From JBGSKY01 sp041740995 (GTDB lineage: Bacteria > Planctomycetota > Planctomycetia > Pirellulales > Pirellulaceae): DNA of 64,000 nucleotides. The notes beneath the pieces were generated by a model. That model made no database searches. It was not told the origin of the DNA and worked only from the letters and a program-made list of their open reading frames with translations. The stretch spans positions 1 to 64,000 of the forward strand of contig JBGSKY010000209.1 of NCBI GenBank assembly GCA_041740995.1, in the 5' to 3' direction. This document shows positions 47,276 to 56,093 of the stretch, piece after piece (positions within the stretch are counted from its first letter, which is position 1; each line of letters opens with the position of its first letter). Both the position numbers and the translations under genes were made by a program.

Positions 47276-48268
47276 TCACCAATCTTTATGCAAGATGGCT
47301 TGAACATCCGGAGCGGGAAAACCAAGTGTTTTATCGACACGATTCAATAACATCTGGCCCTTGCGATATGCTCTTAGATTGCGGCAAGCTAACCGAGTCG
47401 TATCATCAACGCGATAGGCTGCTTGAGCGCCAACGTGCGGAGTGATCAAGACGTTATCCATCGACCAGAGCGGCGAATCAGCCGGCAATGGTTCGGTCGC
47501 AGTTACATCCAAACCAGCACCGCCAAGCTGTCCGCTTTGCAACGCGTCAATCAGTTCCGGTTCATTGACCACGCCACCGCGAGCAACATTAATGAGCAAG
47601 CTGCCGTTGGGCATTGCGTCAAAGACTTCCGCACCGATCGAACGTCGCGTGTCTGAATTAAGAGGCAACGTCAGGATTAAGATGTCCGATCGACTTGCAA
47701 GCTCGATCAAACGCTGCGGTTCCCAAAGTTGTGCGACTTCGACCGGCTTCTGAATTGGGAAAAAATCAGTCGCACAAATCTCGGTTTTAAATCCGGATAG
47801 TAACGGAACCATCCGTCGCCCATTGCCTCCAAGTCCGACAATTCCGATTCGTTTGCCGTGCAGATCGCCTGTCGGCCGACGCGTAAAATCCTTCGTTTGC
47901 ATTTGTCGAAAAAAAATGGGCAGGCCTCGCAACAGACCCAACAAAAGCGCTAAAGTTTGCTCGGCGACTTGATTTGCGAACAGTCCTGATGCACTGCAAA
48001 CGGTGATATCCGAAGCGATCACCGAAGGAACCAGACAATGGTCCAAACCGGCCGCCGAGGATTGGATAAATCGCAATCTCCCGGCTTTGGTTACCGCATC
48101 CCAATCGACTGGGACTTTTGCGTGACCGACGAAAATGTCCGCTTCGAACATCTTCTCGGCAATATTTTCTTGCCCAGCGTCAATAATTTTCGCTTCAGGC
48201 ATAGCCTTCTGAAGTTCGGCTAGATGCTTTGGCAAAACGGGATAACAAACAACGACGTTCGATTTCAT
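47276..48268 (-). CDS. D-2-hydroxyacid dehydrogenase
   Basis: This is a 330-residue NAD(P)-dependent dehydrogenase of the D-isomer-specific 2-hydroxyacid family. The nucleotide-binding loop is GIVGLGGNGRRM (about 143-154). The three catalytic positions are visible: Arg in VARGGVV, Glu in TATEPLP and His in ITPHVG. Members reduce 2-ketoacids such as glyoxylate, hydroxypyruvate or phosphohydroxypyruvate derivatives. The absence of an ACT domain argues against serine-biosynthetic SerA. It is divergent from a LysR regulator gene, but about 490 bp separate the starts, so control of one by the other is only possible. Confidence 0.93.
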   Translation of the reverse strand: MKSNVVVCYPVLPKHLAELQKAMPEAKIIDAGQENIAEKMFEADIFVGHAKVPVDWDAVTKAGRLRFIQSSAAGLDHCLVPSVIASDITVCSASGLFANQVAEQTLALLLGLLRGLPIFFRQMQTKDFTRRPTGDLHGKRIGIVGLGGNGRRMVPLLSGFKTEICATDFFPIQKPVEVAQLWEPQRLIELASRSDILILTLPLNSDTRRSIGAEVFDAMPNGSLLINVARGGVVNEPELIDALQSGQLGGAGLDVTATEPLPADSPLWSMDNVLITPHVGAQAAYRVDDTTRLACRNLRAYRKGQMLLNRVDKTLGFPAPDVQAILHKDW

Positions 48269-48760
48269 GTTTTAACTTTGTTCAGAACAAGCGCAATTAG
48301 GTTCGAGGAAGTTTTGAGGATTTTATAGGCAATCGAAAACATCGGAAGGCGTGTGCCGGGACGAGTTTGGGTTGAGGGAACTCGTCGAAACAGACGAAGC
48401 TATTTTGGTTGCGGTTTAGCGATCGCGAGCGTGAAATTCTCGCCCGCTTCTTCTCCAATAAAGAAACGATGCGCGCCCGTTTTCGTGTGGCGTTCGGCGA
48501 ATCGGGACTGAGTATGCTGTAAATTCAGTGCAGATCCTCTTTTTTCAAACGGATTGCTTTCCCCGATCGACTTTGAATCTGATTATGACAGGCAAACCTG
48601 AACTAACGCACTGCGGCTGATGTTTCGAGTTGAAACAATGACTAGCCTTGCGGTATAAACTGCAATTGCATTTTTTGCATAGCTAAGGGTTTCCTCATGC
48701 GATTATTGCATGTCTTAACAAGTTGTTTCCAGAGTTCGATCGCCGTCAGGATTTTGAGTT
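48269..48760. other. Intergenic region between D-2-hydroxyacid dehydrogenase and LysR genes
   Basis: This 492-bp divergent region has no credible gene. Its right end, 48661-48712, is a cluster of TGCA half-sites likely to bind the adjacent LysR protein. The remaining 390 bp show nothing I can support. Confidence 0.5.
48661..48712 (+). promoter_or_regulatory. Cluster of TGCA palindromes, probable LysR operator
   Basis: Three dyads follow each other: TGCAATTGCA (48661-48670), TGCATTTTTTGCA (48667-48679) and CATGCGATTATTGCATG (48696-48712). They lie 49-100 bp before the LysR gene. LysR regulators typically bind interrupted dyads of T-N11-A type near their own promoter, and the third repeat fits that spacing. 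Confidence 0.5.
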
Positions 48761-49648
48761 ATGGATTTCGATCAGCTTAAAAATTTCTTGCTCGTTGCCG
48801 AGCTTGGCAACTTCACGCGTGCTGCCAACCAACTGCAGCTTTCACAATCGACGCTTAGCCGAGCGATTCAGCGATTGGAAGACGAATTGGGGCATTCGCT
48901 GTTCGAACGTCGAGCTCGAAGTGTCGTGTTGACAGACGCTGGAGTACTTCTGCAATCGCGAGTCAAACAGATTTTGACGATCTTGGAAGATACGCAAGCA
49001 GAAATTGCGGACGATGGTCAGCATGGTCGAATTCGAATCGGAGCGATACCGACAATCGCGCCGTACTTTTTGCCTGACCTACTACGGAAGTTTGCAACTG
49101 CTTATCCGCTCGCAAATATGTTGGTTCAGGAAGAAACGACGGATAATCTTTTGCGACGTTGTAAAGATGGCGATGTAGACTTTGCAATTCTTGCGCTCCC
49201 AATTAATGTCCGTTACCTTGAGATCGAAGAGCTCTTCGATGAAGAATTGTTTCTTGTGATGCCAGAAAATCACGAGCTTTCCAAAAAGAAAAGAATTACT
49301 CTCGAAGATACCCAGAATTACCCCTTTGTAATGCTTGATGAAGCGCACTGCTTGGCGAGCAACATCGTGGCGTTTTGTCGGCAGCGATCGATCAATCCAG
49401 TCACTGTCGAACGGACAAGCCAGCTTGCAATGGTTCAAGAGCTAGTATCTCTTTCACATGGGCTATCAATGATCCCAGCGATGGCACGGAGGCTTGATCA
49501 GGCTTCAAATCGCGTCTATCGATCGTTGTCTGGCGAACAGCCGATGCGGAAAGTTGTCGTGATCTGGAATTCGTACCGTTTTCAAAGTCAGCTCGCGACG
49601 AATTTTCAAAAACATCTGCGCCGTTATGCGAGAAGCTTTCAGAGCTAA
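48761..49648 (+). CDS. LysR-family transcriptional regulator
   Basis: This is a 295-residue regulator with an N-terminal winged helix-turn-helix (about 1-60: GNFTRAANQLQLSQSTLSRAIQRLE) and a C-terminal effector-binding domain of the periplasmic-binding-protein fold (about 90-290). Overall it looks like the OxyR/CynR/CysB-type LysR group. One cysteine, in EAHCLASN, lies at a place where OxyR has a redox cysteine, but a clear second partner of the pair is not obvious, so I do not call it OxyR. A cluster of TGCA dyads directly upstream suggests autoregulation. The target genes are not known; the nearest divergent gene is the D-2-hydroxyacid dehydrogenase. Confidence 0.93.
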   Translation: MDFDQLKNFLLVAELGNFTRAANQLQLSQSTLSRAIQRLEDELGHSLFERRARSVVLTDAGVLLQSRVKQILTILEDTQAEIADDGQHGRIRIGAIPTIAPYFLPDLLRKFATAYPLANMLVQEETTDNLLRRCKDGDVDFAILALPINVRYLEIEELFDEELFLVMPENHELSKKKRITLEDTQNYPFVMLDEAHCLASNIVAFCRQRSINPVTVERTSQLAMVQELVSLSHGLSMIPAMARRLDQASNRVYRSLSGEQPMRKVVVIWNSYRFQSQLATNFQKHLRRYARSFQS

Positions 49649-49715
49649 TGGTTTATGCGAGAATGACGCTGGCAATTAAGTAATTCCATGCGCCAAGAGG
49701 TTCCCTTGCGATACT

Positions 49716-49759
49716 CGAGAGTCGTTACGAAAAAAACGGTCGTGAATCTTTGACTCTCG
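49716..49759. terminator. Long-loop inverted repeat between lysR and fasciclin genes
   Basis: CGAGAGTC (49716-49723) and GACTCTCG (49752-49759) form a perfect 8-bp stem in the gap between convergent genes. The 28-base loop is long for an intrinsic terminator, so this is a weak call based mainly on position. Confidence 0.25.
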
Positions 49760-49815
49760 ACCGCCGATGGACTTTATAACTGCACCGAAAATGCAGTGTC
49801 TTTGAGCAACGAAGA

Positions 49816-50322
49816 CTACTTCGTTGGCATGATTACTTGGTCGATGACGTGGATGATACCATTACCGGCCATAATGTCTGTCTTGATAACAGTTGCTTTG
49901 CCGTTGAGCATGACCTTGCCGTCTTTGACTTCAATCGCGATCTTCTCGCCGCTCAATGCTTCTGCTTCATTCAACTTGACAACGTCGGCGGCAGTTACTT
50001 TACCAGCGACTACGTGGTACTTCAAAAGAGCCGCAAGTTTGTCTTTGTTTTCGGGCTTGAGCAAGCTGGCCAGTGCGGCTTTGTCAACCTTTGCAAACGC
50101 TTCGTTGGTTGGTGCGAACACAGTGAACGGGCCTTTGCCCATCAATGCTTCAGCCAATCCCGCTGCTTTGACGGCAGTTACCAAGGTTGAAAAATCGTCG
50201 TTAGCTACAGCTACGTCGACAACTGTCTTAGGAGTGGCAGCGGCCTTCTCCTCGGCTGAAGCGAGCGGTGCAAAGGCAGTAACAAGTGCAAGGGCAAGCG
50301 ATGGTAAAACGAACTTCTTCAT
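49816..50322 (-). CDS. Secreted fasciclin (FAS1) domain protein
   Basis: This 168-residue protein has a clear signal peptide (about 1-23, ending ASA-EE) and a single FAS1 domain (about 33-166). The H1 motif region GPFTVFAPTNEAFAKV and H2-like segment ending NGIIHVIDQVIMP are both present. FAS1 domains mediate adhesion to carbohydrate or protein surfaces, and single-domain secreted forms are common in marine and soil bacteria. It stands alone, read towards the LysR gene. The exact ligand cannot be told from the sequence. Confidence 0.94.
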   Translation of the reverse strand: MKKFVLPSLALALVTAFAPLASAEEKAAATPKTVVDVAVANDDFSTLVTAVKAAGLAEALMGKGPFTVFAPTNEAFAKVDKAALASLLKPENKDKLAALLKYHVVAGKVTAADVVKLNEAEALSGEKIAIEVKDGKVMLNGKATVIKTDIMAGNGIIHVIDQVIMPTK

Positions 50323-51192
50323 AAGTGACTCCAGAGAGTTTAAAGGTTAAATCGAACGGTTGTCATATCTTCACTGTGTCGAAGTAGGCCTCCAACGAAC
50401 AACAGTGCGAGTCAGACGTTCCCAAGAATTGGAAAGTTGTGGGGACCGGAACGTGATGTTGCCGGCGTCTGACACACCATAGCAACGTGTCAAGCAAATT
50501 TTCCAAATTTAGTCGTGCGTTGGTGTCGCACTATTTTTTTGCGACTCATTCGCGACGACTTCCTGTCGCAAACTTTCGACTATCCCTGCACTCGGCAATC
50601 CTTTTTTTGCCAGCCAAGTTGCATAAGCAACATGCAGCGAGGAGATCAGCACGACGTAAATGAAACTTGGTCACAGATATTGGCTAAGAAACTATCTCGC
50701 CCATGAAGAAAGGTCCGAAAATGCAAGGGAAACTTGCAAAGCGAAAAAAAGCCGAATTCCGTCGAGTTTGGTAATCTGTTTGTAGACAAGTTTTGCACAA
50801 TCTGGCTGGCTTCAATTGTGAACGACTGATTAAAATTTAAATTTCTTGCCAAACGCTTGCATAACGGCCTGACGCGTTAAATCATGGACACGTTTTACAC
50901 GCTAGATCCGCAAACATGTCGCTTAAAAATTGACGCCAGAGCTAGCAATACTACAATTCTGCCCTGCCAGCTCGGCACGGGATTGGAAACGATTTCTGCG
51001 CCGCGCTGGAGTGGCATGATTGCCGACTGGATCGAAGCGGCGGATATCTCAACAAGGTGGCGTTCAGTGCCTTTGAGGCCTCTTTTTGGTGCTTGATCGC
51101 GAATTACGGATTCGTGGTCGTGGGCCGATTTGAGCCGAGTGTCAGCTGTTTCGGAAAATTTCGCGGAAAAACTTGGAGCGCGGTAAATAGCG
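50323..51192. other. Long intergenic region upstream of dnaA
   Basis: This 870-bp region between the divergent fasciclin and dnaA genes contains no convincing gene; a 70-codon frame at 50884-51096 has no recognisable features. An AT-rich stretch (about 50827-50842) follows one DnaA-box-like word, TTTTGCACA (50791-50799), and a near match TTTTACACG lies at about 50893. I do not find the dense box cluster expected of a typical oriC. A small hairpin (TGCAAG/CTTGCA) occurs near 50720-50737. Confidence 0.45.
50791..50799 (+). promoter_or_regulatory. DnaA-box-like 9-mer upstream of dnaA
   Basis: TTTTGCACA fits the relaxed DnaA-box pattern TTWTNCACA and lies about 400 bp before dnaA, beside an AT-rich stretch. 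It could serve autoregulation or an origin. A single relaxed match is weak evidence. Confidence 0.25.
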
Positions 51193-52872
51193 ATGACACT
51201 TCTTCTCAGCCAGCGCATTGGTTGTCGTTCTGACACATCGACGTATGCCGCTAACACGGAAGTCGCGGCGGCTCTGATGCCCTATCGAAAACTAGATGGC
51301 GTCGAGATTTTGCCAGCTGGATCGATGAATCGAAGCGATCAACCTGCCAAAACTTCGCAAGGTTCGCTTTTTCTGGCACGTCTGTTGCAACTGATCGGAC
51401 AAAATGCATTTGAATTATGGTTTAATCCACGAACAAATGTGGAAATCGATTGTGATACAATTCGAGTTTTAGTCGATAATGATTTTCTGGCTGATTGCAT
51501 TCGTAGCTTCTGTTTCCCGGAGATACGACAGGCGGCAAATGAGCTTTACGGACCGGCGATAAAAATTGCAATTTCCGTCGCTGTGATCCCAGCAGAGTCG
51601 TTGGCGTCGGCCGAAAAGAGCTGTGTTCAGGGCAGCGATTCAAAGGTCGGAACCGATGCGGCTGAAGAATCAACGGCAGCGTCGATGAGTCAACAGCAAG
51701 CGGAGCAGCGATCATCCCTCTTCATGTTGACCAAATCAACGATGCTTTCACACGTCAAATGCGTGCCATCGACCAATGCATCGTTGCCCATGAAGATTAC
51801 TGAACCTAAAACAACACAGAATGCCACATTGACCTCCCCGGGCAATAAACCGGTACCGACATTTCTAACCGGTGGTTCCAATCGGCTCGCTTGTACCGCG
51901 GCTGAAATGGTTTTAGAGCGTCCTGGTGAACTTGGGCCGTTGTTCGTTCACGGACCAAATGGTTGCGGCAAGACGCATCTGTGTAAAACGTTAAGAGAAC
52001 AATTTCGTGCGCGGCACAGATTCCGTCGTGTGATGTACATGACTGCCGAACAATTCACAATCGATTTTACGGAATCGACTCGCGGAGCGGGCTTTGCCGC
52101 GTTCCGGAAAAAATATCGCGACGTCGATGTGCTCATCATAGATGATATCCAGTTTTTCGTTGGCAAGTCGCAGACGCTGGCCGAGTTGAGGAACACCATT
52201 GATGATTTACTTAGCCGTCGCCGGCAAGTTGTCTTTGCGGCCGATCGCTCTCTGGCGGAGCTAGTTTCATTGGGGAGCGATTTGCACGCCCGATTGTCCG
52301 GCGGAATTGCCTGCGCCATTCAATTGCTAGACGTCGAACTGCGACGTGATTTACTGAGCAATCTTTGTAAACAGCATAATGTGCGATTAAGCGATTCGAC
52401 TCTTGATGCATTGGCGGAAAAGACGAATGGAGATGGACGATCGATTTACGGGATTGTTTTTCGCTTGATGGCTCAACAACGCAGCAACGGCGGTTCGATT
52501 AGTCGCGAAGAGGCAATTAATTGCACGCTTGATCTAATACGAGCGGGCCAGCCAGTCGTGAGACTGACCGACATCGAACGCGTTGTTTGCGATAGCTTTG
52601 GTTTGGAGCCGAAAACGCTCAAAGCCAAAGGGCGAAGCAAAAGTATCAGCGGGCCTCGAATGCTAGCTATGTTTCTTGCTCGCAAACACACGATGGCCGC
52701 TTATTCAGAGATCGGCGAATTCTTCGGTAATCGTCAACACTCCACGGTGATCTCCGCACAAAAGCGAGTTGAGGATTGGATTGCTGCCAACGAAACGCTA
52801 GCTCATCGCAGTGGCAGCGTCAGTGTCCGCGACTTGGTTCGAAATGCCGAATCGATGCTGCACGTCGGTTGA
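51193..52872 (+). CDS. dnaA: Chromosomal replication initiator protein DnaA
   Basis: DnaA binds origin boxes and opens the duplex to start replication. The 559-residue protein has an N-terminal helicase-interaction domain (about 55-130, containing NAFELWFNP), a long variable linker (about 135-220), an AAA+ domain with Walker A GPNGCGKT (254-261) and Walker B LIIDD (314-318), and the C-terminal domain IV whose AYSEIGEFFGNRQHSTV helix reads the DnaA box. The first 40 or so residues before domain I are extra; ATGs at codons 29 and 45 are alternative starts. The usual dnaN/recF/gyrB neighbours are absent. The next gene is an unrelated hydrolase, and whether oriC lies here is not clear. Confidence 0.93.
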   Translation: MTLLLSQRIGCRSDTSTYAANTEVAAALMPYRKLDGVEILPAGSMNRSDQPAKTSQGSLFLARLLQLIGQNAFELWFNPRTNVEIDCDTIRVLVDNDFLADCIRSFCFPEIRQAANELYGPAIKIAISVAVIPAESLASAEKSCVQGSDSKVGTDAAEESTAASMSQQQAEQRSSLFMLTKSTMLSHVKCVPSTNASLPMKITEPKTTQNATLTSPGNKPVPTFLTGGSNRLACTAAEMVLERPGELGPLFVHGPNGCGKTHLCKTLREQFRARHRFRRVMYMTAEQFTIDFTESTRGAGFAAFRKKYRDVDVLIIDDIQFFVGKSQTLAELRNTIDDLLSRRRQVVFAADRSLAELVSLGSDLHARLSGGIACAIQLLDVELRRDLLSNLCKQHNVRLSDSTLDALAEKTNGDGRSIYGIVFRLMAQQRSNGGSISREEAINCTLDLIRAGQPVVRLTDIERVVCDSFGLEPKTLKAKGRSKSISGPRMLAMFLARKHTMAAYSEIGEFFGNRQHSTVISAQKRVEDWIAANETLAHRSGSVSVRDLVRNAESMLHVG

Positions 52873-53030
52873 TGCACGCTTGATGGAATCCTCAATACCT
52901 CTAGAAAATTCTGGGCTTTGCTCATTCGGGTCTTCCCGCGGAACCGACAGAATCGATAAAGTCGCTTCGTCGATCATCTCGATTCGGCTTGCAGAATGAC
53001 TGCAATTCTTTCAGCGAGGGCAACCCTCCG

Positions 53031-54761
53031 ATGTTCGCTTTTCAATTCAAACTGCCGCAATCGTTCGGTTGCCGAAGATCAGCTCGTCTAGCTCGAGCAG
53101 GTCGGGTGCCAGTCATTTGGGCTGGCGTTGCCGCAGTCACGGTTGCTGCCGGTGGATATTTTTTACCGTACTCAACTAACGAAACTACTTCATCGCCCGC
53201 GAGAAGTTCTGCTACTGCGAACGTAGACGAAATAGCGGGCTCATCGGTAGAAGTTCCACTAGGGCTTTCGATCCCCGACGCCATCGTTACACAGCCCTTA
53301 AAACCGCTGGGCCAAGTTGCCGTTCCCAAGGAAGGTTTTGCATCTTCAAGCATGGCAGCGAAAAATCGATCCGATCATTTTGATGACTTGGGAAACGAAA
53401 TACAAAGCGATCAGGCGTACTCTTCCGCGAACCAGACATATTCTGCGCCATCGCCAACGCCTTCAAAAATTCAGCCTGAGGCGAGTAAGCTGACGGGACC
53501 AGTCTTTGGGGACGACCCAAGACTTAGCAATCAAGCAGACGTCTACTACGCAACCGATCGAATGGCAATCGAGCCAGCATCGATCACATTTTGGGGACCG
53601 GTGTTGCTGCCACTTGCGATAATCTTGTTGGGAACTTTCGTTGCCGTGGTGGGCTTACGACGATCAGCGATCAAGTGGCTTTGGGCGATTGCGACCGTTG
53701 CCTGCCTAATGATGTTTGCGCTGCTGTCTTTGAAACTTTACAGCCGGTCGGTGCAAGCGCTCCAACTGGCGAAAGTCGGCGGAGTGTTTTTTAGCGGTAA
53801 ACGCAACGAAGCTATATTGACTGAAGTGATGCATTACGGGTGCGCTCGAATCACGTTGCCGTCCAATCATGTAAAAGGTACGGTTGAGCGGCCAAGTCTG
53901 TTAAAATTCGAATTCAATGAGTCGGCTGACAAGCATGTTGTCATTCGACAAGTTGCACCGATGCAAAGCGATGAGTTTTTCGGTTCGATTGACCAAAGTC
54001 TCGAATCGGCGCTTGACGATTCTATTTTGATGTTCGTTCACGGATACAACGTCGGCTTCGAAGATGCCCTTCGCAGGACGGCACAGATCGCGATCGATTT
54101 GGATTACGAAGGCGTACCTCTGCTATATTCTTGGCCGTCGGTTGGTACTGTGACTGGTTATACAACGGACGAAGGAACGGTTGATTGGAGCGTTTTGCAC
54201 TTGGAAAAATTGATTCTCGACCTTCGAGAGAGAACCAATGCAAAAAAAGTCCACGTCATTGTTCATAGTATGGGCAATCGAATCTTACTAGGCGCAGTTG
54301 AACGATTAGCATTGCGATATCCGACCGCCCAACCGACGCTTGGGCAAGTTGTCTTAGCGGCACCAGACGTTGATCTCGCGCAATTTGAATCGCGTTACCG
54401 AACGTCGATTCAGCAAGCCTCTGAAAGGGTGACGCTCTACACATCTTCTGGCGACCGCGCGCTGCTGGCTTCGATGGCGGTGCACGGTTACGAGCGGCTT
54501 GGGCTCTCGCGATCAGACCTGCGGACTTATCGTGGGATAGATACGGTTGATGTTTCTGGATTAGACACAACCTTATTAGGTCATTCTTACTATGGCAGCC
54601 AACTGGATCTGGTGAAAGATATTCGTGCATTAATCGAGCTTGGAACGCCGCCGCCAAGCCGTAAGTGGTTGCAGCAAGTTGCGGGCAGTGCAGATCCCGG
54701 CTTGTGGCGATTCCAAGCGGATTTGGAGCTGGCAAAAACTCCGGTCAATGCAACGCGGTAG
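53031..54761 (+). CDS. Membrane-anchored DUF900 alpha/beta hydrolase
   Basis: This is a 576-residue protein in two parts. The N-terminal half has hydrophobic segments near residues 28-45 and 185-240 separated by a low-complexity Ser/Pro/Ala region. The C-terminal half (about 300-530) is an alpha/beta hydrolase of the DUF900 group, with MFVHGYNVGFEDAL, LLYSWPS, the nucleophile elbow HSMGNR and a late histidine in LLGHSYYG. The Ser-Asp-His triad can be placed, so it is probably an active esterase-like enzyme held in the membrane. The ATG at 53031 is preceded by GAGGG about 13 bp upstream, one of the few Shine-Dalgarno-like sites here. The substrate is unknown. Confidence 0.83.
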   Translation: MFAFQFKLPQSFGCRRSARLARAGRVPVIWAGVAAVTVAAGGYFLPYSTNETTSSPARSSATANVDEIAGSSVEVPLGLSIPDAIVTQPLKPLGQVAVPKEGFASSSMAAKNRSDHFDDLGNEIQSDQAYSSANQTYSAPSPTPSKIQPEASKLTGPVFGDDPRLSNQADVYYATDRMAIEPASITFWGPVLLPLAIILLGTFVAVVGLRRSAIKWLWAIATVACLMMFALLSLKLYSRSVQALQLAKVGGVFFSGKRNEAILTEVMHYGCARITLPSNHVKGTVERPSLLKFEFNESADKHVVIRQVAPMQSDEFFGSIDQSLESALDDSILMFVHGYNVGFEDALRRTAQIAIDLDYEGVPLLYSWPSVGTVTGYTTDEGTVDWSVLHLEKLILDLRERTNAKKVHVIVHSMGNRILLGAVERLALRYPTAQPTLGQVVLAAPDVDLAQFESRYRTSIQQASERVTLYTSSGDRALLASMAVHGYERLGLSRSDLRTYRGIDTVDVSGLDTTLLGHSYYGSQLDLVKDIRALIELGTPPPSRKWLQQVAGSADPGLWRFQADLELAKTPVNATR

Positions 54762-55041
54762 TGTGAAAAGCTCGCGTGGCCAATTGAGTCTGGCTGATTT
54801 AGAAAGAATCGAATTGATTAGCCAGTTGCGACGCACAGTCAATGCGACCGAGGACCGTATTCTCGCGATTGATCAGGTCCCAGGAATTTATTTTGTCTTC
54901 GAAAGGATCGGTTATTTTCCGCAGTTCATAGCTGCCCTCACGCTCACTAGCAACAGCCAGATTGATTGGGGAAATAGATTTTTGTTAGTGTGGCATCAGT
55001 GCCGATTGGTGTTCCAAAAAATTTCCCTTCGCAAATACTAA
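54748..55041 (+). CDS. Small hypothetical ORF overlapping the DUF900 hydrolase gene
   Basis: A 97-codon frame starts inside the last 14 bases of the hydrolase gene and continues past it. The predicted protein is basic at first (SRGQLSLADLERIELISQLRRTV), with one moderately hydrophobic segment, and has no motif I recognise. The overlapping start would allow coupled translation, which is the main support. It could equally be a chance frame, since the region beyond (55042-55323) has no gene. Confidence 0.35.
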   Translation: MQRGSVKSSRGQLSLADLERIELISQLRRTVNATEDRILAIDQVPGIYFVFERIGYFPQFIAALTLTSNSQIDWGNRFLLVWHQCRLVFQKISLRKY

Positions 55042-55323
55042 GTTGCGCCGATTGCAAACTAATTTGTTTTGATTGAGTAAGTTAGCAACCAGCAGTTTCG
55101 TCGGTCTGCGAACAATGATCAGCGTCGATCGATTGGCTGGTCGCATCGTAAGTGAGATTCGAAATGCCGTCGATCGATGATTTGCTGCTTGTCGGTTGCA
55201 ACACGAATCTGCAACTGTTGTAGTAAATTGCCAATGTCGCAGCTGCAAAGGCAGCTTCGATTGCATTGAGTCAATCGTTAGCAGGCTGAGCAAGATTTAA
55301 ACGATGGCAATCAAGCTTGGCGG

Positions 55324-55866
55324 TTAAGAGTTCGCAAGCGGTGCTGTTCGAGCGGAGAAGACATGCGGCTCGTTGAGCGTATCGACGGCTGGAACATCGA
55401 TGCGTTTGTTTCGCTTGCTGCTATGACGCATCTCGACCAGCGTGACTAGGATACCGTGCTGGACGATCTCTCCATTTTGATTGATTAGCTTGCGATTCCA
55501 GTGCACTTCGCCATGACGGCGACCATGTGGCATCAGATCGACAACCTCCGTTTCGACCACAACAGAGTCACCAACCATTATCGGTCGAACAAATTTCCAA
55601 GAGACAAGGTCGACCAGTGCCGCGGTTCGTACTTTTGGTCGCTCCGAACTCAGTCCAGCCATTATTGACAGACCAAGCAATCCGTGAGCGATGATCTGGC
55701 GAAATGGAGTTTCGGCTGCAAATTCGGGGTCAACATGAATGGGTGTGTGGTCACCAGTTAAATTGGCAAAGCCAAAGATATCGCGTTGATTGATGACTCG
55801 CGAGTCGCTGGTCCACTTCTGTCCCTGTCGCAAGTCTTCGAAGGCAAGTGCATCCATAACAACCAT
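55324..55866 (-). CDS. MaoC-family dehydratase
   Basis: This 180-residue protein has the single hot-dog fold of the MaoC/(R)-specific enoyl-CoA hydratase family. The catalytic segment is clear: FANLTGDHTPIHVDPEFA, with the Asp-His pair, followed by TPFRQIIAHGLLGLS. Such enzymes hydrate trans-2-enoyl-CoA or, in the other direction, dehydrate 3-hydroxyacyl-CoA in fatty-acid or polyhydroxyalkanoate metabolism. The last 30 residues extend beyond the fold. Two ATG codons three apart could start it. It lies downstream of the MOSC gene on the same strand with a 227-bp gap, so it is probably separately transcribed. Confidence 0.9.
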   Translation of the reverse strand: MVVMDALAFEDLRQGQKWTSDSRVINQRDIFGFANLTGDHTPIHVDPEFAAETPFRQIIAHGLLGLSIMAGLSSERPKVRTAALVDLVSWKFVRPIMVGDSVVVETEVVDLMPHGRRHGEVHWNRKLINQNGEIVQHGILVTLVEMRHSSKRNKRIDVPAVDTLNEPHVFSARTAPLANS

Positions 55867-56093
55867 TTTCTATTTGCCTCCGCGTTAGAACTCCTTCGAA
55901 TGCCCGACATGCTAGTTCCACTATCGAAGAACATTGGCAGCGAACAAACCCGTGTGGCCTAAAATGTAGCGGGTAACTTGCTGGCAGTGCAAGGACGGTT
56001 GTGTGGCTAAATTGGTTACTTTTTGTCTACTTCATCGATAAATCGTTAATTTGGTTGATTTAGTCAAAATACGCTAACATCGATCATCGGCCT

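Noticed and set aside
48761..49648. OxyR
   Set aside because: The protein has a cysteine near the expected position, but no clear second redox cysteine and no peroxidase gene next to it.
50884..51096. 70-codon ORF upstream of dnaA
   Set aside because: No recognisable motif or signal; the region has features of a regulatory stretch rather than a gene.
50323..51192. Chromosomal origin of replication
   Set aside because: Only one relaxed DnaA box was found beside the AT-rich patch; a call would need a box cluster or GC-skew support.
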